A DNA stretch of 51,753 bases from Microseira wollei NIES-4236 (GTDB lineage Bacteria; Cyanobacteriota; Cyanobacteriia; Cyanobacteriales; Aerosakkonemataceae): contig NZ_BLAY01000060.1 of the NCBI RefSeq assembly GCF_020521235.1, positions 1 to 51,753 of the forward strand. The letters run 5' to 3'. Both the position numbers and the translations under genes were made by a program. Below are positions 46,327 through 51,753 of this stretch, in pieces. The number at the start of each line of letters is the position of its first letter. The stretch's first letter is position 1. Under the pieces are notes generated by a model. The model had not been told where the DNA came from and ran no database searches. It was given only the letters and a program-made list of their open reading frames with translations.

Positions 46327-47217
46327 ATGATCGATACTGCTTCCACCACCACGACTCATACTTGGACTTGGCAAGGTTTCCCCATCTGCTATCAAACTCA
46401 AGGAAACTCTGGTCCCGCAGTCGTTCTAGTCCACGGATTTGGCGCTTCCTGGGGACACTGGCGCAAAAATATCCCCGTCCTAGCACAAAATGCACGAGTT
46501 TACGCGATTGACTTAATTGGTTTTGGCGGTTCGGCAAAACCCACCCCTGGAGTCGAGATGAATTACACCTTTGAAACCTGGGGAAAGCAAATAGCCGATT
46601 TCTGTAAAGAAGTCGTCGGCGGTGCCGCTTTTTTAGTCGGTAATTCGATTGGCTGTATCGTTGTTATGCAAGCTGCGGTAGATTATCCAGATATTGCCAA
46701 ACAAGTTGCCTTAATCAACTGTTCCCTGCGGATGCTGCACGAACGCAAGCGCATCCACATGCCTTGGTATCGCAGCTTTGGCGCATCTGTGGTTCAACAG
46801 TTGCTAGGGGTGAGATGGATTGCACAGCTATTCTTCAGTCAAATTGCCAACCCTAAAGCGGTACGTAAAATTCTCCTGCAAGCTTACAAGCATCCCGAAG
46901 CCGTTACAGATGAATTGGTTGATATGCTAATTTCACCCGCTTTCGATTCGGGTGCGGTGGATGTATTTGCTGCCTTTACCCGCTATTCTTCCGGGCCATT
47001 ACCGGAAGATTTGTTGCCAATTTTACCCTGTCCTGCCATCATGTTGTGGGGAACAGATGACCCTTGGGAACCCTTTGATTTAGGGCGAGAATTGGCAAAT
47101 TACCCACAAGTACAAAAGTTTATACCTTTGGAAGGTGTGGGACATTGTCCGCAAGATGAAGCCCCGGAATTAGTCAATCCAATTTTACAAGATTGGATTT
47201 TACAGCAATCTGCTTAG
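46327..47217 (+). CDS. Alpha/beta hydrolase
   Basis: A 296-residue alpha/beta hydrolase. Oxyanion-hole block VVLVHGFGASWGHWRKNIPV near residue 33, nucleophile elbow FLVGNSIGCIVVMQA (Ser) near 103, acid in MLWGTDDPWEPFD near 240, and the catalytic His in LEGVGHCPQDEAPE near 275. There is no signal peptide. The lid region (RMLHERKRIHMPWYRSF) is typical of the cyanobacterial/plant chloroplast group that includes haloalkane-dehalogenase-like and pheophytinase-like enzymes. The substrate is not predictable. Confidence 0.93.
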   Translation: MIDTASTTTTHTWTWQGFPICYQTQGNSGPAVVLVHGFGASWGHWRKNIPVLAQNARVYAIDLIGFGGSAKPTPGVEMNYTFETWGKQIADFCKEVVGGAAFLVGNSIGCIVVMQAAVDYPDIAKQVALINCSLRMLHERKRIHMPWYRSFGASVVQQLLGVRWIAQLFFSQIANPKAVRKILLQAYKHPEAVTDELVDMLISPAFDSGAVDVFAAFTRYSSGPLPEDLLPILPCPAIMLWGTDDPWEPFDLGRELANYPQVQKFIPLEGVGHCPQDEAPELVNPILQDWILQQSA

Positions 47218-47514
47218 TAGGGACAAGGCAGGAGAAAAACTTTGAGGAATGGGACACTTACTTTAGCCTTAGTCCCTACCCCCGTTGATTCGACTGCAAA
47301 TGGCTACAAGTGTATTTCTCGCCCGTGGCAAACCGCTATCAGGACTTTAGTCCTGACTACGAACAGCATAAATACTTGTGACCATTGATACTCAATTTTC
47401 TTGGGAGTATGGCTGGGCTGTGCTTTTGTTGATTGTGGCAAAAAACAAGGAACAACGAATGGCGAACTATTGTCATAAAATATGATGATGAATCAAAGAA
47501 ATTTAAAGTGATGC
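47218..47514. other. Intergenic, no gene seen
   Basis: 297 bp with a TTTAGCCTTAGTCCCTACC segment that also occurs near 14390 (repeat-like). It probably contains the promoter of the two-component genes. Confidence 0.5.
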
Positions 47515-48975
47515 ATGAAGAATCAGCAGACAGGATGGCGCCGAGTACTTTTTGGGACACGCACAAGTATTCTAGGCTGGTGAATCTTGCTGATTGCTTT
47601 TTCTGACGTAATATCTATTCTGGCAATTCGTCAAACTCTATTTGCCCGCTTAGAAAGGCGAATTGAAAAGTCGCTGATTCAAGAAGTAGAAGAGTTCCGC
47701 CAACTGGTTAGGGAGGGGAAAAACCCCAAGACGGGAGAACCTTTTGGGAGTGATGTGGATGGAATTTTCAAGCTATTTATGGCGCGAAATATTCCCGAGG
47801 ATGATGAGTTTTTGCTCGCTATTTTAGACGGAAAACTGGAGAGAGCTAGCCCCAGAGCGGTGCCACCACCTTTAAGCGGGGATTCAAACATTATCAAGCA
47901 ATGGGCGCAAGTAACCCAGCCAAGTCGGGGAGAAGTTTTAACGCCTGAAGCTACGATCCTTTATGCAGCAGAACCCGTGCTCGTTGAAGGCGAAGTTCGA
48001 GGGGTGTTTGTGGTCGTCCATTGGCTTTCGGGTGAACGTGAGGAAGTAGATGAAGCTGTTTTTGTTGTGATTCAGGTGGGAATTTTTGTCTTAGCTGTAG
48101 CCTCAACTTTAGCTTGGATTACGGCTGGACGGGTGCTGGCTCCCCTAAGCGAACTTACAGAAACGGCTCGCGAAATTAGCGAATCTGACTTGACTCGACG
48201 AATTCCCGTGCAGGGTTACGATGAAATTGCCGAATTATCTGCTACCTTTAACGAAATGTTGGAGCGCTTGGAAACTGCTTTTGCAAATCAGCGAAACTTT
48301 ATCGATGATGTGGGACACGAATTGCGAACGCCGATTACAATTATTCGAGGTTATTTGGAATTGTTGGGAAGCGAAATTCCCAAGCAAAGGGAAACGATCG
48401 AGTTGGTGACGGATGAGTTGGATCGAATGAATCGTTTTGTCAATGACCTTTTGCTGCTAGCTAAAGCAGAACAACCGGATTTTTTAATGCTAGAACTGGT
48501 GGATATTGGTTTGCTGACTGAGGAAATTTTTGCTAAGGCAAAAGCTTTAGGCGATCGCAACTGGCGTTTGGAAGGTAAGGGAAAAGGACGCATTGTCGCG
48601 GATCGTCAGCGGATAACTCAGGCGATAGTGAACTTGGCGCAGAATGCAACTCAGCACACAAAAGAAGGAGATGAAATTGCTTTGGGTTCGACGCTAATTC
48701 AGGGTAAAGTTCATCTTTGGGTAAGGGATACGGGTGCGGGAATTTCCCTTGCCGACCAAAAGCGGATTTTTGAACGGTTTGCTCGTGCTTCTGCGAGTCG
48801 CCGTCGTCCGGAGGGGATGGGTTTAGGATTAGCTATTGTCCGCGCGATCGCAGAAGCTCACGGCGGTTCAATCGAACTGGTTAGCAAACCGGGTGCAGGC
48901 TCTACTTTCACCCTGATTTTACCACCGGAACCCCCCCAGGAGGTATTTTTAAATGAACCGCATTCTAATTGCTGA
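47515..48975 (+). pseudogene. Sensor histidine kinase with an in-frame TGA in the first membrane helix
   Basis: From ATG 47515 the frame reads MKNQQTGWRRVLFGTRTSIL, GW, then TGA (47581-47583), then ILLIAFSDVISILAIRQTLF. The break is exactly in the first membrane helix. The rest is intact to 48975: a periplasmic loop of about 130 residues, second helix (FVVIQVGIFVLAVASTLAWI), HAMP, HisKA with VGHELRTPITIIRG, N-box NLAQNATQHT, DTGAGIS and GMGLGLAIV. A restart at TTG 47587 would give 462 residues with a shortened helix and possibly some function. The response regulator gene overlaps its end by 23 nt. Either the system has lost membrane sensing, or the stop is an error. Confidence 0.85.
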
Positions 48976-49627
48976 AGACGAAGAGCGAATTGCCAAATTT
49001 CTGGAAAAAGGTCTACAAGCAAATGGCTTCACCACCACCCAGGTTACCAACGGTAATGAAGCCGCTTCTATAGCTTGTAGCGAAAATTTCGACCTGCTGA
49101 TTTTGGATATAAATCTGCCTGGTAAAGATGGATGGAAGATACTCGAAGAAGTACGGGGTCGGGGAGAGAAAATTCCAATTATTATTCTCACAGCTAGGGG
49201 CGATGTTAGCGATCGCGTGGCTGGATTAGAAAGTGGTGCCGATGATTACATGACCAAGCCGTTTAGCTTGGAAGAATTAGTGGCACGGGTACGCTTGCGG
49301 TTGCGCGATGCTAGCTCACCAAAAGCAAACGAAGAGATGGTTTTACGGGTAGAAGATGTTACATTAGACTTACGCAAGCGCGGGGTGAAGCAAGGAGATC
49401 GCACTCTCGATCTTTCTGTGCGGGAATTCGCTTTAATGGAAATGTTTCTGCGTCATCCGGGGCAAGTTTTGAGTCGCGATCGCTTGTTAGAACATGTCTG
49501 GGGTTACGACTACGACCCCGGTTCCAATATCGTAGATGTTTATGTGGGATATCTGCGTAAAAAGCTCAAAGGCGACTATATCGAGACAGTCAGAGGGATC
49601 GGTTATAAACTCCGGAGTAATCGGTAA
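48953..49627 (+). CDS. OmpR/PhoB-family response regulator
   Basis: A 224-residue winged-helix response regulator. Receiver: ILIAEDEERIAKFLEKGLQA, phospho-Asp in DLLILDINLPGKDGW, Thr in IIILTARGDVSDR, Lys in YMTKPFSLEEL. DNA-binding domain: LSVREFALMEMFLRHPGQVL, HVWGYDYDPGSNIVDVYVGY, LRKKLKG and TVRGIGYKLRSNR. It overlaps the kinase gene by 23 nt, so the pair is co-translated. The porin gene downstream (160 bp away, same strand) could be a target, but nothing in the sequence proves it. Confidence 0.95.
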   Translation: MNRILIAEDEERIAKFLEKGLQANGFTTTQVTNGNEAASIACSENFDLLILDINLPGKDGWKILEEVRGRGEKIPIIILTARGDVSDRVAGLESGADDYMTKPFSLEELVARVRLRLRDASSPKANEEMVLRVEDVTLDLRKRGVKQGDRTLDLSVREFALMEMFLRHPGQVLSRDRLLEHVWGYDYDPGSNIVDVYVGYLRKKLKGDYIETVRGIGYKLRSNR

Positions 49628-49730
49628 TCGGTAATGGCGTTCCCTTTTCAGACGTGGGAACGAGGGTAATCGGTCATGGGTAATTGGTCATGGGTAATGA
49701 AAACCAATTTTACCAATGACCAATTACCAA
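49621..49730. repeat. STRR heptamers and palindrome after the response regulator
   Basis: TAATCGG, TCATGGG and TAATTGG-type heptamers begin right at the stop codon and continue to about 49730, broken by CGTTCCC...GGGAACG (49637-49664), a degenerate member of the 853-924 palindrome family. Confidence 0.8.
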
Positions 49731-49786
49731 TTGTGAGAATTTTCTCATTTATGATTCATGAAAAAATTATAAAATTTTAATATAAT

Positions 49787-51400
49787 TTGGCTGCAAGTAG
49801 TAGAGCAAAAACAGTGGTTGAGGGTGAATTGAACAGGTTGTTAAACTTAGGTCAAAGTCTTATATTGGGGAGCTATTTAAGCTTAATTTACATCGAAAAT
49901 TCCTTCGCGATCCACCTGCCATTTGCTCAGACAACACAACCGCAAACTCCCATTTTTCCAACCAACCCCAATCAACAAAATAAACCCAGAGAACGCATTA
50001 CTCCAGTGTGGCAATTAACCGATGTTCAGCCCACAGATTGGGCTTATCAAGCACTCCGATCTTTAGTAGAAACCTACGGAGTAATTGAAGGTTATCCAGA
50101 CGGAACATGGCGGGGAAACCGTCCGATCAGCCGCTATGAATTTGCGGCAGCACTTTACGCGGCGATGGAGTATCTGCGTCCAGTAACAAAAGAAGAGATA
50201 GAAGCAATCAACCGATTGCAGGCAGAATTTGCCACAGAGTTAGCAGAAATTAAAGGAAAATTTGAGAGAATCGAAAATCGCCAGGGGACGGCAGAGCCAT
50301 TTTCTTTAAGTACTAAACTGACTGGGCAAGTGCTGTTTGCAGTCAGCAGTGTGGGGGATACTGAAAGAGCAGATGGGAGTGGGGAACGCACGGACAATAA
50401 CCTCACATTTGGTCAGCGAACCAGGCTGACTTTTGATACCAGTTTTACTGGCAAAGATCGTTTGAGAACTCGCATCCAAGCTAGTAATATTTCCAGATTA
50501 GATAGAGCGACGGAAACAAGTATGGCTCGCTTATCCTTTCAAGGGGATAGCGGCAATCAATTTGAAATAAATCGCTTGAACTATCGCTTTCCCCTGGGGA
50601 AAAAAGCAACAATTTTACTTGAAGCAGTAGGGGGTGGATTGAACGATATAGCCGATACTCTCAATCCTCTTTTTGGTTCCTCTTCTGAGGGGGCAATTTC
50701 TCGGTTCGCAACGAGAAATCCCATCTATAGACAAGGCGGCGGTAGCGGCGTAGGCGTGACTTATGAATTTAACGATGTTGTTAGTTTGAGTTTGGGATAT
50801 TTAGCAGAAGAAGCGAACGATCCGGGAATTGGAATTGGCGGGGGTGCTTATGGTGCGATCGCGCAACTCACCCTCGAACCCAATGACTCGGCGGCGATTG
50901 GTTTAACCTACGTGCGGTCTTACAATAACATCAATACGGGAACGGGAAGCGATCGCGCCAAGGATCCCTTTGATGACGAAAGTGAAGCGATATCTGCCGA
51001 CTCTTTAGGAGTGCAATCTAGTATCGAATTCACACCTAATTTAACTTTATCAGGCTGGGTGGGCTTCACCCGCGCCACCGCTACCGATTTACCCGACAAT
51101 CCTCAAGCAAACATTTTAAACTGGGCGCTGACGCTGGCGGCGAAGGATTTAATTAAAGAAGGCAGTTTAGTTGGTTTAATGATTGGTGTACCGCCAAAGG
51201 TCTTGAGTAACGATTTTGCCGTTGATGGTAGCGACTATGAAGACCCCGATACCTCATTGCAACTCGAAGCTTTCTATCGCTATCCAGTCATGGATAATAT
51301 CGCCGTTACCTTGGGTTTTTTGGTGGTTACCAATCCCGAACACAACCGGGATAACGACACAATTTATCTAGGCACAATTCGGACAACTTTTAGTTTTTGA
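49787..51400 (+). CDS. SLH-domain iron-uptake porin (OprB family)
   Basis: A 537-residue outer-membrane porin of the cyanobacterial SLH/OprB type. The N-terminal leader (LLNLGQSLILGSYLSLIYIE) is signal-like. An SLH domain (VWQLTDVQPTDWAYQALRSL, YGVIEGYPDGTWRGNRPISR, YEFAAALYAAMEYL, about 82-140) binds peptidoglycan-linked polymer. A coiled coil (INRLQAEFATELAEIKGKFE) follows, then the beta-barrel ending in aromatic TIRTTFSF, the usual C-terminal Phe of outer-membrane proteins. Such porins pass inorganic ions, including iron. The start is uncertain: no ATG is in frame, and the TTG at 49787 or GTG at 49814 are possible. The 5' end could have been damaged by the adjacent repeats. Confidence 0.92.
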   Translation: MAASSRAKTVVEGELNRLLNLGQSLILGSYLSLIYIENSFAIHLPFAQTTQPQTPIFPTNPNQQNKPRERITPVWQLTDVQPTDWAYQALRSLVETYGVIEGYPDGTWRGNRPISRYEFAAALYAAMEYLRPVTKEEIEAINRLQAEFATELAEIKGKFERIENRQGTAEPFSLSTKLTGQVLFAVSSVGDTERADGSGERTDNNLTFGQRTRLTFDTSFTGKDRLRTRIQASNISRLDRATETSMARLSFQGDSGNQFEINRLNYRFPLGKKATILLEAVGGGLNDIADTLNPLFGSSSEGAISRFATRNPIYRQGGGSGVGVTYEFNDVVSLSLGYLAEEANDPGIGIGGGAYGAIAQLTLEPNDSAAIGLTYVRSYNNINTGTGSDRAKDPFDDESEAISADSLGVQSSIEFTPNLTLSGWVGFTRATATDLPDNPQANILNWALTLAAKDLIKEGSLVGLMIGVPPKVLSNDFAVDGSDYEDPDTSLQLEAFYRYPVMDNIAVTLGFLVVTNPEHNRDNDTIYLGTIRTTFSF

Positions 51401-51492
51401 TGCTAATTGCTAATTGCTAATTGCTAATTGCTAATTGCTAATTGCTAATTGCTAATTGCTAATTGCTAATTGCTAATTGCTAATTGCTAATT
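51401..51492. repeat. STRR heptamer array TAATTGC, about 13 copies
   Basis: GCTAATT repeated without interruption directly after the porin stop codon. Heptanucleotide STRRs are characteristic of heterocystous and other filamentous cyanobacteria. The unit is the reverse complement of the GCAATTA seen at 30590 and 37071. Confidence 0.97.
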
Positions 51493-51626
51493 GGTCAATT
51501 GGTTATTAGCAGGCGGGACGCCTACACCACAATACTCTCTTCCCGCTGTGGTTAGTTAAATAACCCAAGTTGGCATTGCTAATAGCTAATTGCTAATTGC
51601 TCATGGGAATATTTTGCGGTTATAGT
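51493..51626. other. Spacer between two STRR arrays
   Basis: 134 bp with short repeat fragments (GCTAATAGCTAATTGC near 51577) and no coding frame. Sequence GCAGGCGGGACGCCTACACCAC is repeat-like. Confidence 0.6.
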
Positions 51627-51753
51627 ATTAGCCATTAGCCATTAGCCATTAGCCATTAGCCATTAGCCATTAGCCATTAGCCATTAGCCATTAGCCATTA
51701 GCCATTAGCCATTAGCCATTAGCCATTAGCCATTAGCCATTAGCCATTAGCCA
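51627..51753. repeat. STRR heptamer array ATTAGCC, 18 copies, runs off the window
   Basis: Uninterrupted ATTAGCC repeats to the last base. Its reverse complement is the GGCTAAT seen at 29743, 37027 and 44398. Confidence 0.97.

Noticed and set aside
47581-47583. TGA as selenocysteine, or a reassigned stop code
   Set aside because: The position is a membrane helix with no redox role, no SECIS-like hairpin follows, and stops of all three kinds end normal genes in the window.
51401-51753. Possible CRISPR array
   Set aside because: Seven-base units without spacers; these are simple STRRs. No cas genes are present.

Overview
The window reads as chromosome of a filamentous, non-marine-picoplankton-type cyanobacterium (Oscillatoriales/Microcoleus-like is my inference). 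The signs are many HIP1 octamers (GCGATCGC), a geranylgeranyl reductase of the chlorophyll/tocopherol type, an SLH-domain iron-uptake porin, a phytochrome-like GAF histidine kinase, a caspase-like protein, and heptanucleotide STRR arrays typical of filamentous cyanobacteria. I see no rRNA, tRNA or CRISPR array.

Layout. 1-2150: a 58-bp tandem repeat, then fmdB-fmdA (formamide/acetamide hydrolysis). 2390-10660: urease genes ureD, ureA, ureB and, 4.3 kb further on, ureC. A MntA/HepT toxin-antitoxin pair sits between ureD and ureA. A Coq4-like gene, a hypothetical gene, a miniature inverted-repeat element and an opposing pentapeptide-repeat/periplasmic-binding fusion gene separate ureB from ureC. 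Amide and urea hydrolysis together suggest an ammonia-scavenging region. 10816-19483: an AcuC/HDAC-type deacetylase, two Uma2 nucleases, a small RHH gene preceded by 10-bp direct repeats, a second MntA/HepT pair, a receiver-kinase protein, an aldehyde dehydrogenase, a sulfite-oxidase-fold protein and rpmF. 19649-28065: two paralogous secreted proteins flanking an IscB nuclease gene with a structured upstream non-coding region, then a caspase-fold protein whose catalytic dyad is replaced, and a multi-GAF histidine kinase.

28520-39762: NADAR protein, then a DUF4129 / DUF4350 / MoxR / cupin / DUF58 block followed, after an intrusion, by SpoIIM-like, membrane and RDD proteins. These families recur together around MoxR ATPases and probably form one envelope-associated system. 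The intrusion (34490-37028) holds a tnpB relic, a structured region, an intact HNH-less IsrB and a broken Uma2 gene. 39823-51753: PD-(D/E)XK-like protein, geranylgeranyl reductase, frr-pyrH, a decayed iscB-tnpB element, a thioredoxin-like protein, an alpha/beta hydrolase, a two-component system whose kinase carries an in-frame stop, an SLH porin and heptamer arrays running off the end.

The most notable content is three OMEGA-type loci in about 25 kb: intact IscB, intact IsrB and a decayed IscB-TnpB pair. Each intact nuclease gene follows a non-coding region with long perfect stems, as expected for an omega-RNA. A second theme is dense invasion by palindromic and heptameric repeats, several lying in frame inside genes (ureD, ureC, the DUF4350 gene, the 13.5-kb small gene). 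Three genes carry a single in-frame stop, one each of TAA, TAG and TGA.
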